Positions 15,071-22,520 are shown, numbered from the stretch's first letter. The stretch: 44,179 nucleotides of DNA from Rhodococcus phenolicus (GCF_001646785.1 NZ_LRRH01000017.1:1-44179), one strand, 5' to 3'. Numbers and translations are program-made. Notes: a model not told the origin generated them from the sequence alone.

Positions 15071-16209
15071 CAGCTGGTCACCAGCTCGCGTTCTTCGACG
15101 TGTTCGCGACCGAGGGAACCTTCGCCCAAGTCAGGCAGCGGCGGCATGGCGAAGCCAGCCTTGAGCGCTGCCTCTTCTGCCTTCTTGTAGCGACGCAATG
15201 CGGTGCTGGTTGCGACACCACCGGTTTGCTCGGCGATCGCCGCGAACGTCAAGTCCGGAGTGCTGATCTTCATCCGCGCGGTCTCGCGTACTTCGTCAGA
15301 GAGGCCGGGAACCTGGTCGATGAACTCGAGGAGCACGCGGGTGCTCTGCTCAGGCGCCGGTGCTGTTTCGACGATCGCGGCCGTTGCGGTGTCATCCGCA
15401 ACAACCATCTCGGGAGTCGGCGACGGCGTGCCTTCAGGTGCAACGGATGCAACGTGGTGCGCAACAGGTGCAACGTCGTGCGCAATGAGTGCAACGTCGT
15501 GCGCAACAGGCGTCCGCTCGGACGCAGCGGCGGCGTCGCTGCTCCACTCGTCGGTCTTCGTGACGGGTCCAGGTTCGGCGGGTTCCGTTGAAGTCCACGC
15601 AATGGTGGGGGCTGACGTTGCAGCGGCACGGGGATCGGCGCCGGAGATGTCGTCAGGTGCCGCAACGGACGTCGACGTTGCATCGGCAGCTTTGACCAGT
15701 TCGCTGTACTCGGTGAAGGCCGATCCGATGGCCTTGATGAGGATGCCGATGCCATGTGTGAAGGCCAAGACCAGCAACGGAGGGATCACCGCGATAATCG
15801 GCGCAACCGTCGGTGCAAGGGGGTTGAACCCCAGGATGGCGCCTCCAGCGATGGTCTGTGCAGCATCCTGCGCGGCCCGATAGGCGTGATACGCATTGCC
15901 TGCAACGCTCACGAACACCACGGCGATCAGAAGGCAGAGGAAGAAGTTGCGCCCCTTTGCGCTCCCGCTGATCTTGCTCAGGACGATCACAGCAATGGTT
16001 GCGCCGAGGATTCCGCCGTCAACGATCGCAGGGAAAATCCAGGCGTGCTCAGCGGGGAGCATGCCTTGCACAGCGAGGTCCTTCAGGACGGAGAACGAAA
16101 GAATGAATGCGCCGGTGGTGATCCCAGCGGCGAGCAGTGCCGCGAGGAGCACCGCTGCAAGAAGTCCGTACAGCTGAAGTCGCGCCGCGCGGAGATTAAA
16201 GTCGGTCAT
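15070..16209 (-). CDS. DUF2637-type membrane protein with cytoplasmic HTH-like tail
   Basis: A 379-aa protein. Residues 10-175 hold four transmembrane segments (LYGLLAAVLLAALLAAG, FPAIVDGGILGATIAVIVL, FFLCLLIAVVFVSVAG, APIIAVIPPLLVLAF), matching DUF2637 proteins found near plasmid transfer and replication genes in actinomycetes. A ~100-residue Ala/Ser/Thr/Pro linker contains three 7-residue repeats (VAHDVA type) encoded by 21-bp DNA repeats (15438-15507). The C-terminus (LTFAAIAEQTGGVATSTALRRYKK) looks like a helix-turn-helix. It lies between parB and tap, and its stop overlaps the tap start. It may tether partition or replication proteins to the membrane. Confidence 0.72.
   Translation of the reverse strand: MTDFNLRAARLQLYGLLAAVLLAALLAAGITTGAFILSFSVLKDLAVQGMLPAEHAWIFPAIVDGGILGATIAVIVLSKISGSAKGRNFFLCLLIAVVFVSVAGNAYHAYRAAQDAAQTIAGGAILGFNPLAPTVAPIIAVIPPLLVLAFTHGIGILIKAIGSAFTEYSELVKAADATSTSVAAPDDISGADPRAAATSAPTIAWTSTEPAEPGPVTKTDEWSSDAAAASERTPVAHDVALIAHDVAPVAHHVASVAPEGTPSPTPEMVVADDTATAAIVETAPAPEQSTRVLLEFIDQVPGLSDEVRETARMKISTPDLTFAAIAEQTGGVATSTALRRYKKAEEAALKAGFAMPPLPDLGEGSLGREHVEERELVTS
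15438..15507 (-). repeat. 21-bp GTTGCGCAC/GTTGCAC iterons inside the DUF2637 gene
   Basis: Minus-strand reading alternates GTTGCGCAC and GTTGCAC elements in three consecutive 21-bp units (two helical turns). The repeated word GTTGCRC is shared with the palindromes at 16307-16356 and with parB repeats at 16632-16707. Confidence 0.55.
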
Positions 16210-16306
16210 AGATCGGGGTTCCTTCCACGGTGGTCCCGGTCGCAGAGGCCCTGCCGGGTACCAGCCGGCGGGGTCTCATTGCATAGTGGCTGCTGGAGGA
16301 TTCGGG

Positions 16307-16356
16307 GTTGCGCAATTGCGCAACGGCGCTGGTCGAGGTGTTGCACCACGTGCAAC
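16307..16356. repeat. GTTGC palindromes between parB and the DUF2637 gene
   Basis: GTTGCGCAATTGCGCAAC at 16307-16324 is an 18-bp perfect palindrome. GTTGCAC-CAC-GTGCAAC at 16340-16356 is a second perfect inverted repeat. The two GTTGC starts are exactly 33 bp apart, the same spacing as the GTTGCGCAAC copies in parB. They are a candidate ParB-binding operator or centromere. Confidence 0.6.
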
Positions 16357-16385
16357 GCCCATACTTGTACCCATATCCCCTATGC

Positions 16386-16395
16386 CCCATATGGG
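16386..16395. repeat. CCCATATGGG palindrome at the parB 3' end
   Basis: A perfect 10-bp palindrome immediately after the parB stop codon. The only other exact copy I found is at 17627-17636, just upstream of parA, so the two bracket parAB. Confidence 0.5.
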
Positions 16396-16821
16396 CTATA
16401 GGTTGACTCCCTGCGCCGGAGGCGGGAATGCCTCGCCGTTGTTGAAGTCGGACTCCAGACGCTTGCACAGCTGCTCGATCGCAATGCGGATGAACTGCTG
16501 CTGGCTGGTGATGCCGGTGCGCGGGCGTGTGTGCTCCAGCGTTGCAACCATGCGCTCCTTCAGCTCCTCCGACACCGAAAGCAGGATGTCGGTGGTGGCG
16601 ACCTTCCGCTTTTTCGGAGCGGGTGCTGCCGGTTGCGCAACGGAGGCCGGCGTTGCAGCAGCCTGTTGCGCAACGGGGGCCGGCGTTGCAGCAGCCTGTT
16701 GCGCAACGGGGGCCGGCGTTGCGGAGATTGCGTCGTCGGCCGCGAGGGATTCCCTGGCTTGTGCAAACGTGTTGCGCGCCCTGCGAGGCGTCGGTCGCGT
16801 GGGTTCTGGGATGCCACTCAT
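16396..16821 (-). CDS. parB: ParB-like ribbon-helix-helix partition protein
   Basis: A 141-aa protein. The first ~70 residues are flexible and contain an 11-residue repeat (PVAQQAAATPA type) present about three times, encoded by 33-bp DNA repeats. Residues ~72-130 resemble a ribbon-helix-helix DNA-binding domain (TTDILLSVSEELKERMVATL, then TSQQQFIRIAIEQLCKRLE). Small proteins of this kind partner type Ib ParA and bind iterated centromere sites. The ATG overlaps the parA stop (TGATG), so the two are coupled. The flexible tail, as in ParG-like proteins, may act on ParA ATPase. Confidence 0.75.
   Translation of the reverse strand: MSGIPEPTRPTPRRARNTFAQARESLAADDAISATPAPVAQQAAATPAPVAQQAAATPASVAQPAAPAPKKRKVATTDILLSVSEELKERMVATLEHTRPRTGITSQQQFIRIAIEQLCKRLESDFNNGEAFPPPAQGVNL
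16632..16707. repeat. three GTTGCGCAAC palindromes at 33-bp spacing inside parB
   Basis: Exact copies at 16632-16641, 16665-16674 and 16698-16707. A further GTTGCAAC lies at 16541-16548. The spacing is exactly 33 bp, which is also the length of the codon repeat, so the DNA and protein repeats coincide. Confidence 0.55.
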
Positions 16822-17609
16822 CAGGAAGCCACCTTCTCGAGGATCTCGGTAAATGTCGCGTGGAGGTTGCGCGCCCAGGCCGGCGACTTGGGATGTTGAT
16901 CGAATCCCATGCCGACGTTCGTGAGCTTGGAGATGTCGGCGAGTTGCGGGATGAGGTCGCCGAGAATCGCAATGCCGTCCTCGGCCGCGTACTGCTTGAG
17001 GTATTCGATCGACTTGGCATGGTCGCCGCGACGGCCGTCGACCCGGTTGACGACCACGCCTGCAAGCGGGAGCACTTTGTCCATGTACTCGGCGATGTCG
17101 TCGAGAGCGTCCCGGATTGCGTCGAATCCGTCGAGAGCATCCTGCTCGGGCTGCACGACGACCAGGACGTTGTCCGCGGCGTACAACGCACTGCGCGAGA
17201 CCAGATCGATCGCAGGGCGGCAGTCGATCAAGATGTGGTCGTAGTCGCCGGAGATCTTCTTCAGCGCCCGAGCGAACGCCATCTCCCCGCCCGGCTTGGT
17301 GCCGAGCTGGTCGCTGACCGCCTGCAAATCGCCGAACCCGCTGGGAAGCACATGGATCGCTTCCCTGCGCGCAGGAATGATCGCCTCCCGGGCCGGAAGG
17401 TCCACATTGCGATCCAGAACATCAGCGAGCGATTTCGGTGAAGGTTCGGTCGCCGAGTACCCGGTGAGATGCTTCGTTGAGTTTCCTTGCATGTCCGCAT
17501 CGATCAACAGACATGACTTTCCGGCCGCGGCCGCGGCGTGGGCCAACCCATTGGCGACGGTCGTCTTGCCCACCCCGCCCTTGAGGTTGGCGATCGCGGT
17601 GATCGTCAT
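16821..17609 (-). CDS. parA: ParA partition ATPase
   Basis: A 262-aa deviant-Walker ATPase that moves plasmid copies apart on the nucleoid. Walker A is at residues 10-17 (KGGVGKTT). Walker A' is LLIDADMQGNST near 34-45, and Walker B is HILIDCRPA near 133. There is no N-terminal HTH, so it belongs to the type Ib group, whose small ParB usually represses the operon. AGGGGAGGG precedes the ATG. A CCCATATGGG palindrome and an AT-rich promoter region (17637-17690, with CTAATATTAG and TATATATA) lie directly upstream. parB overlaps its stop. Confidence 0.92.
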   Translation of the reverse strand: MTITAIANLKGGVGKTTVANGLAHAAAAAGKSCLLIDADMQGNSTKHLTGYSATEPSPKSLADVLDRNVDLPAREAIIPARREAIHVLPSGFGDLQAVSDQLGTKPGGEMAFARALKKISGDYDHILIDCRPAIDLVSRSALYAADNVLVVVQPEQDALDGFDAIRDALDDIAEYMDKVLPLAGVVVNRVDGRRGDHAKSIEYLKQYAAEDGIAILGDLIPQLADISKLTNVGMGFDQHPKSPAWARNLHATFTEILEKVAS

Positions 17610-17626
17610 TCCCTCCCCTTTCGTTT

Positions 17627-17636
17627 CCCATATGGG
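17627..17636. promoter_or_regulatory. CCCATATGGG palindrome upstream of parA
   Basis: A perfect palindrome 18 bp before the parA ATG, between the start codon and an AT-rich stretch with promoter-like TATATATA and CTAATATTAG. It fits an operator for ParA/ParB autoregulation or a centromere site. The rest of 17640-17890 has no gene that I can support. Confidence 0.5.
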
Positions 17637-17893
17637 TACTAATATTAGCTTATATATACTCTATGTACTACAGGATAGCTGAACTTGTCTTAGAGAACAT
17701 GGTATGCCTCCAGCACAGCACAGATCACCTATCGGAAGTTTCTATCTGGTTCGCATAGGTATGGTGTGCTCAATTTATCTACCGAAGTCTGTCATTGCAG
17801 CAGCTCATGTGCGCTTTTATCTGCTCAGGCAACGTTTGATGAGGCATGATCCCCAGCACTCCCGATAGCGCCGGTGCGCCGATTGACTCCGCA

Positions 17894-17933
17894 GCTGACA
17901 GCCCGCTCCCCTATAGGGGAGCGGGCTGTCAGC
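17894..17933. terminator. 40-bp perfect palindrome (terminator-like)
   Basis: Arms of 20 bp (starting GCTGACAGCCCGCTCCCC at 17894) are perfectly complementary around a central CTATAG. The RNA form would have an 18-bp stem and a TATA loop. It starts 9 bp past the stop codon at 17942, so it could end transcription of that gene. It has no T-run, and its perfect symmetry would suit a protein-binding or recombination site equally well. Confidence 0.6.
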
Positions 17934-17941
17934 GGGGCTGG

Positions 17942-18550
17942 CTACGTGAGTAGGCCAGAGGAAGCGACGTGAACGTTGGCGCGAGCGGGGCCTGTGACTT
18001 TCACGCCGCGCGCGACAGCGGCGCTGGCATCTCCAGAAAGACGCACGGAGGAAGAGTCGGCCGCGGTGACTCGAGCACGATCGCTGGCGTCCACCCGTGC
18101 ATGGTCGTACGCAGCGATCTCGGTGTCGTCTACCGCAACGACGACGACCGAGTCGCAGGCACTGACTGCGGCGTAATTCCACGCGTGAACGGTGCATTGA
18201 TCGAATGCGTGAACAGTGGCATGGGTGTAGGCATGCACTGTTACTCGTCCAGTGACCTCTACGAAGGATCTTCCGGTCGCAACGATCTGCGCGGTGGCCG
18301 GCAGGGGAGTGGAGAGGTGGATTCGGACCTTCGACGTGCCCACGATCCGCAGCGTCCACTCATGCTTCGCCCGCAGTTCCTTTTCGGACAGGTCGATGAC
18401 CCGATCGCCACTGTCGACCACGATCAGCTGCGCGCCATTCCGAAGCCGTTCTCTCACTGAGTCCGCGTTGCGAGAGACCTTCCGCCTCTCGTCTACCGAT
18501 CGGCTGACCAGGACACGGGGATGCGAACGGGGGGCCTGCTTACTGCTCAT
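17942..18550 (-). CDS. beta-repeat (VxAxxxAxV) protein
   Basis: A 202-aa protein. Residues ~1-60 are charged and helical (RKVSRNADSVRERLRNG). From about 70 onward there is a regular 7-10-residue repeat of short strands: VTVHAYTHATVHAF, CTVHAWNYAAVSA, then TEIAAYDHARVDASDRARV. This predicts a right-handed beta-helix or bactofilin-like rod. Such proteins occur on actinobacterial phages and plasmids without known function. The ATG at 18550 is supported by GGAGGACGGAAG upstream; the reading to 18610 has no ribosome-binding site. It lies between rep and parA. Confidence 0.65.
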   Translation of the reverse strand: MSSKQAPRSHPRVLVSRSVDERRKVSRNADSVRERLRNGAQLIVVDSGDRVIDLSEKELRAKHEWTLRIVGTSKVRIHLSTPLPATAQIVATGRSFVEVTGRVTVHAYTHATVHAFDQCTVHAWNYAAVSACDSVVVVAVDDTEIAAYDHARVDASDRARVTAADSSSVRLSGDASAAVARGVKVTGPARANVHVASSGLLT

Positions 18551-18687
18551 GGTCACTTCCGTCCTCCTGCTCGCTCCAGGCTCACGCGACTCGTTTCGTA
18601 GCCTATGCACTCGTTGCCTTCAGGCCAGCGCTTTTGGCCCGGCGTGGCCCATTTCCCGAACGCCGTGACGCGCTGAGCAGGTCCGAT

Positions 18688-18698
18688 GGCACGTCCCC
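18688..18698 (+). repeat. dispersed motif GGCACGTCCCC, copy 4
   Basis: Exact copy on the plus strand, in the context ATGGCACGTCCCCCTTGCG. It lies 9 bp past the stop of the Rep-like gene (18708) and before the beta-repeat gene. Confidence 0.6.
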
Positions 18699-18707
18699 CT
18701 TGCGTAG

Positions 18708-20165
18708 TCATCCGACACGTACCGAGGCCATAGCGCGGGCCGCCTTCTTCGCTGCCAGGTCAGCTGTCAACTGCTCGCGAATCGCTCGTCGATGCTCGTC
18801 AGAGGCCGGAGGTGCCAGCTTTGCCGAGACGGCCGCGCGAGTCCGTCGGTGGGCCTTGACCAGGCGGTAGGCCGCCTCGGCCGGGCATTCTCCGGCCAGT
18901 TCGCGGCCGTGGATCTTGCGCTCGGTCAGGGACGGGCTGCTCCAGTCGAGCTGGGAGAGCCGGAACGCGAGCAACCTCAGCGGGGAAGTCATCGTCTCGG
19001 CTGCCGGCCACAGCCAGCCCCGGGCCGCACCATCGTGGTTCAGGGCCTGTGCGATGTCGGCACCTGTCCAGCGAGTTGTGTCGATTCCCGATTCGACGAG
19101 CAGGTCGCAGACCGATCCGATGTGGCCTCGACGCTTCCCGGTCGCCTCATCGAGGCCGACGACGGCACGCAGTGCTGGGACGCGTTCGACCAACTCCGCT
19201 GCTGCACGCTGGAGCGTCAGAGGACGAATCCTGGTCGGTGTTGAGTGTTCTTCGCCTGCGCGCTCGTGCGCTTGGTGATCTTTCCTAACGGAAAGACACA
19301 CGAGAAAAGAACCCCTAGAAGATTGGGGTGCGGAACGCGGTGACCTGCGCGGGACCGACGAAACCGGGCGGAAAGTGGACGCTCCCGTCTTCCGTGCTCG
19401 CCGCGCCGATCGGCGCTGTGACCGCCTCTTGGGCTTCTCCGGGGCGGGCATAGCCTCCACTGCCCAGAGCGGCGCAGACAGCGCCCACACGCTCGCCGCG
19501 CCGCTCTGGAGCCGTGTCGGGGCCTGTCCGTGGGCCTGGGCGTAGAGACGCGCCGCAGCCTCTCGTTCGTGGCCGTTGAGCTTCTTCCCGCGGGCGAGTT
19601 CTACGCCGAGCTCGAGCGTCTTGAGGACACGGCGGCCGCGCTTGAGTTGGTCGGTCGACAGCTTCGACCGACTGGCAAGGGTGGCGAGGGTGGCTGCTAC
19701 GTCACGGCCGGTGGGGGAGTCTGCGTACTCGGCATGAGCCGCGCAGACCTTCAGGAACGTCTTTGAGGCGATGCCGTGGTGCTTGAGAGCGGTCTTCCCG
19801 CGGTCGGTGTTGGCAGCGATCCACTCGCACAGCGTCAGCCAGTACCGGCGGCTGTGCCAGGTCGGGGTTCGAGCGCAGGCGCCTGCGGGAACAGGCAGCG
19901 TCAGTGCGGCGCGCGCGCCGGCTGGCTGGGCTTCGAGCAGGTCCTGGACGGCTGCCTCGGCAGGGTCGTCCTGGTCCTGAGCAGCTTCGATTGCAGCGAC
20001 GTTCGCTACCGCGGCAGCAACGATCGCTTCCCATTCCTCGTCAGCGAAAGGCTGGGGGAGGGGGAAGTCGACATCACTGACTTCGGGCGACACGCCGGGG
20101 GTCGTAGAAAACTGAACGGTTGAGCCTGTTTCAGGGTGTGCGCTACCCTGAGACGTACCGGTCAA
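18708..20165 (-). CDS. putative plasmid replication initiator
   Basis: A ~485-aa basic protein that I take for the Rep of this replicon because of its place upstream of parAB and its two winged-helix-like regions. The first is ALKHHGIASKTFLKVCAAHAEY ... STDQLKRGRRVL (about residues 150-210); the second is DTTRWTGADIAQALNHDG ... LRLLAFRLSQLDW (about 370-430). An arginine/serine-rich linker (KPKRRSQRRSARRARK) joins them. The family is not certain. The TTG at 20165 has GAAGGGA before it. The frame stays open to a TTG at 20261 without a ribosome-binding site. A plus-strand terminator at 20311-20336 faces its leader, suggesting an antisense RNA. Confidence 0.5.
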   Translation of the reverse strand: MTGTSQGSAHPETGSTVQFSTTPGVSPEVSDVDFPLPQPFADEEWEAIVAAAVANVAAIEAAQDQDDPAEAAVQDLLEAQPAGARAALTLPVPAGACARTPTWHSRRYWLTLCEWIAANTDRGKTALKHHGIASKTFLKVCAAHAEYADSPTGRDVAATLATLASRSKLSTDQLKRGRRVLKTLELGVELARGKKLNGHEREAAARLYAQAHGQAPTRLQSGAASVWALSAPLWAVEAMPAPEKPKRRSQRRSARRARKTGASTFRPVSSVPRRSPRSAPQSSRGSFLVCLSVRKDHQAHERAGEEHSTPTRIRPLTLQRAAAELVERVPALRAVVGLDEATGKRRGHIGSVCDLLVESGIDTTRWTGADIAQALNHDGAARGWLWPAAETMTSPLRLLAFRLSQLDWSSPSLTERKIHGRELAGECPAEAAYRLVKAHRRTRAAVSAKLAPPASDEHRRAIREQLTADLAAKKAARAMASVRVG

Positions 20166-20310
20166 GGTAAGTCCCTTCGGGGAAGCAGTAACGAGTATCT
20201 GAAGCGCCAACTTCGGACACTCACCCAGAGCGTGATCGTCCTGCCAGACGATCTCCCTCAAGTGGTGAAGGATCTTCCAAATCCTTCGGCGGATCTCCTC
20301 CTGAAACCCA

Positions 20311-20336
20311 CCCCCACCTGGGGGCTTCTCTTTTTT
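20311..20336 (+). terminator. rho-independent terminator opposing the rep leader
   Basis: CCCCC-ACCT-GGGGG followed by CTTCTCTTTTTT on the plus strand: a canonical terminator. No plus-strand gene ends here, so it implies a short plus-strand transcript antisense to the rep leader. The rest of 20262-20501 holds a rep promoter-like TATAGC on the minus strand and no gene. Confidence 0.6.
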
Positions 20337-20501
20337 GGGCTATATCACTGCACTGTTTAGTTGCTGGGCCTTTCCGTTGGATCACTCAGTCATCGGTGTA
20401 CCTCCTGTGTTTTCGACCCACTACAGCACCCCATATCTCACCATGCGCAGGACTCTCCGAAGCGGAGGCACGCATGGGATTGGTGAGACGCATGTAATCG
20501 G

Positions 20502-20825
20502 TCATGCGCTCTGTCGACCTTGCGGCAGGAGGATCGACTGAGCGAATACGGCGACCTGCCGGATCTGTTCGATCGAGGCTGTTTCCGGATCGGACGCCAC
20601 GAGGCCGACAGTGTCGGCAATCGCAGCGAACCCGCCGGTGACAGTGAGCCGAGGAGAGGACAGGACCAACGGTCCGTGCATCTCCACCAGCTCGTCGAGG
20701 TCGCAGAGGATGGCAGCTGCGCCTTCTCGGGCGAGACGACCTTTCATCCGGCCATCAAGAGCGAAGAGCGTCCATTCACGGCCGTCTCGATCGACAGCAG
20801 CCTGATTGCTTGCCCCGGGCTTCAT
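20502..20825 (-). CDS. hypothetical 107-aa protein coupled to the WhiB-like gene
   Basis: A soluble, acidic protein with no recognised family, mixed strand/helix (REWTLFALDGRMKGRLAREG, PLVLSSPRLTVTGGF), ending SILLPQGRQSA. Its ATG overlaps the stop of the WhiB-like gene (ATGA), so the two are translated from one mRNA. Functional association with the WhiB-like protein is therefore likely. Confidence 0.6.
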   Translation of the reverse strand: MKPGASNQAAVDRDGREWTLFALDGRMKGRLAREGAAAILCDLDELVEMHGPLVLSSPRLTVTGGFAAIADTVGLVASDPETASIEQIRQVAVFAQSILLPQGRQSA

Positions 20826-21607
20826 GCGGCAGCCGACCCGAAGAGCGTCAGCTGATCACTCGCAGCGGGCATCGGAGCAGTCGCCGTGCAACCAGCCGCG
20901 CGGCGCCGAGCACGGCTGTTCCGGCCCTTGGTCTTCACCCCGCGCCGGTCTGCGTACTTGTCGAACCCCTCGATATCGATCTCGGCGCCCTGAGTGGAGA
21001 ACAGCCGGCCGGCCAGAATCTGGTCACTGATCTTCTCACCGTTGGAGAGCCTGCGTTCCAACTCCGTGGCGCACTGGGCCAGCAACGGGCACTGTGCACA
21101 CGCGGCGACGGCCTGTCGCCACGGGGCGGACTCGTTGCCCGTGACAGTCCACGCAGTCCCTTTTCCGGAGCACAGGCCCTTGCCCGCCTTGATCTCACTG
21201 ATGGGGGCTTTGAACCGGGTTTCGAGCTCCAGGGCGATACGGCGCGAGGTGGGGCACAGCCGCACGCTCGGGGTGTAGACGAAGCCACACCGGCGGCAGC
21301 GACCGGTGCCGCAGTGCTCTCGCTGCATCGAGCGGAGCTGGGTCGTCGAGTAGTTGCTGAGGGACTTGGTGGGCGCACTCGTCGCCATCTTGCGCAGTGC
21401 CTCGGCGACGGGCGGGCACAGCGGCTGTTCCTTGGAATAAACGAAGTGGCAGGTCGTGCACGCGGTCTCGGTCATGTTCGGCAGGTGCCGAGCAAGGATG
21501 TGGCGCGGATCTTTGCTGCTAGAAGGTGCGCTCCGGGTCCCTTGGCGAAGGGGGGCCGGGCGGGCCGTCACTAGGCGTAAGGGCCCAGTGCCAACTAACG
21601 TGTTCAT
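20822..21607 (-). CDS. WhiB-like Fe-S protein with extra cysteine motifs
   Basis: A 261-aa redox-sensing transcription factor candidate. Residues ~142-205 are WhiB-like: C146, then C170-x2-C173-x5-C179 (CAQCPLLAQC), the four cluster ligands, followed by an AGRLFS segment at the place of the usual G[VI]WGG turn. Two N-terminal modules repeat a C-x2-C-x10-C pattern: CTTCHFVYSKEQPLC (C50, C53, C64) and CRRCGFVYTPSVRLC (C104, C107, C118). WhiB proteins are normally about 80-130 aa, so this is a long variant. The ATG at 21607 has GGAG 6 bp before it; an ATG at 21475 also exists. Hairpins in its leader (21635-21740) suggest RNA-level control. Confidence 0.75.
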   Translation of the reverse strand: MNTLVGTGPLRLVTARPAPLRQGTRSAPSSSKDPRHILARHLPNMTETACTTCHFVYSKEQPLCPPVAEALRKMATSAPTKSLSNYSTTQLRSMQREHCGTGRCRRCGFVYTPSVRLCPTSRRIALELETRFKAPISEIKAGKGLCSGKGTAWTVTGNESAPWRQAVAACAQCPLLAQCATELERRLSNGEKISDQILAGRLFSTQGAEIDIEGFDKYADRRGVKTKGRNSRARRRAAGCTATAPMPAASDQLTLFGSAAA

Positions 21608-21634
21608 CGCAGGCTCCATATCTGCAATCGAGGT

Positions 21635-21740
21635 CGCGGGGGGCTAACCCGCGTTCCTCTGGCTTGTCCGACTGCGTCAACAGTCGGCTTGCACTCTGAA
21701 CGGTCCCTCAGCTGCGTCAACAGCTGGGGGACCGTTCCTT
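21635..21740. promoter_or_regulatory. three hairpins between the divergent whiB-like and HTH genes
   Basis: CGCGGG / CCCGCG (21635-21653). CCGACTG-CGTCAA-CAGTCGG (21668-21687). A long stem GAACGGTCCC...CAGCTG-CGTCAA-CAGCTG...GGGACCGTTC (21698-21737) followed by CTTTTCT on the plus strand. The last two share the 12-bp apex CTGCGTCAACAG. In the plus direction the last is a terminator; in the minus direction the set lies in the whiB-like leader and could act as an attenuator. Confidence 0.55.
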
Positions 21741-21871
21741 TTCTGTGTTCAATTCCACCACCCCGCTACCCTTATTCTATTCAGCCATAATTCTCTGCCC
21801 GTATGCGCACATCGTATCGAGAGGGTTGCACAGTGTCTAGCGATGACCACTTCACGAGGAGGACGCGCACG

Positions 21872-22318
21872 GTGAGCCGTCGAGTCATACGGGGGTTCAG
21901 CCCGGACGCATTGCGCCAAGCGCGGCTTGAGGCGGGTTTTGTGCAGACAGAAACTGCGCGACTGGCCAAGGTCGGCACCGAGACTCTTCGTCGCTGGGAG
22001 AGCGGTGCCGCTTCTCCCCAGGTGGACCTGCTCGCACGCGTTGTCGAGGTGCTGGGCGTGACGATCGCCGACGTCGTGTTGGTCCCGGAGGACGATCGCT
22101 ACCCGGGAGACTTCCGCGTGCTGCTTGGCCTGACGCAGCCTCAGCTCGGCGCCAAGGCTGGCCTCCCCACTCAGACGGTGAGTTCGGTGGAGCGTGGCGT
22201 GGTTTCGCTCTCGGATTCTGCGGCGCAAAAACTGTCCGCAGCCCTCGGGATCTCGGAAGACGAGCTGCGTGCGGCCCATGAGCGTGCTCGGAATAGGCCG
22301 CCGGGAGCGCCTGCGTAA
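21872..22318 (+). CDS. double-HTH XRE-family regulator
   Basis: A 148-aa DNA-binding protein with two Cro/C1-type HTH domains. The first is at about residues 12-60 (LRQARLEAGFVQTETARLAKVGTETLRRWE). The second is at 82-130 (FRVLLGLTQPQLGAKAGLPTQTVSSVERG). Two domains in one chain suggest binding to a paired operator. The GTG at 21872 has GAGGAGG about 10 bp before it; an ATG at 21803 lacks such a site. It is divergent from the WhiB-like operon. A strong terminator follows (22398-22441). Confidence 0.8.
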   Translation: MSRRVIRGFSPDALRQARLEAGFVQTETARLAKVGTETLRRWESGAASPQVDLLARVVEVLGVTIADVVLVPEDDRYPGDFRVLLGLTQPQLGAKAGLPTQTVSSVERGVVSLSDSAAQKLSAALGISEDELRAAHERARNRPPGAPA

Positions 22319-22397
22319 TTGTCCTGCTCGTGAAGCCGTGGCGCGTCTCTCGATCCTGGTGCTCGCTCTGTGCATGCCGTCCTCCGATTCCTGGTAG

Positions 22398-22441
22398 CTG
22401 GAAGCAGGCCTCACGATTTTTCGTGGGCCTTCTGCTTCCAG
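22398..22441 (+). terminator. long-stem terminator after the XRE regulator
   Basis: CTGGAAGCAG / CTGCTTCCAG outer arms with a nested GCCTCACG / CGTGGGC stem around ATTTTT. It separates the regulator gene from the next rightward operon. Confidence 0.7.
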
Positions 22442-22520
22442 ACGGGAATCACTCACCGACTGGCGCGAGCACGAAGGAGACACTCCCCCGAGCAGAAGGG
22501 AACATACCCAGAGAAATTGG

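Noticed and set aside
12386..15190. 934-aa open frame on the plus strand
   Set aside because: It is the antisense shadow of tpg, tap and the 3' end of the DUF2637 gene, which have recognisable families, overlapping starts and ribosome-binding sites; the plus-strand translation is low-complexity Gly/Arg/Val.
15438..16707. Regular repeats as a CRISPR array
   Set aside because: Units are 21 or 33 bp without variable spacers, lie in coding frames and no cas genes are present.
21635..21740. tRNA-like gene in the hairpin cluster
   Set aside because: Stems do not arrange as a cloverleaf, and no anticodon arm or T-loop GTTC consensus in the right place was found.
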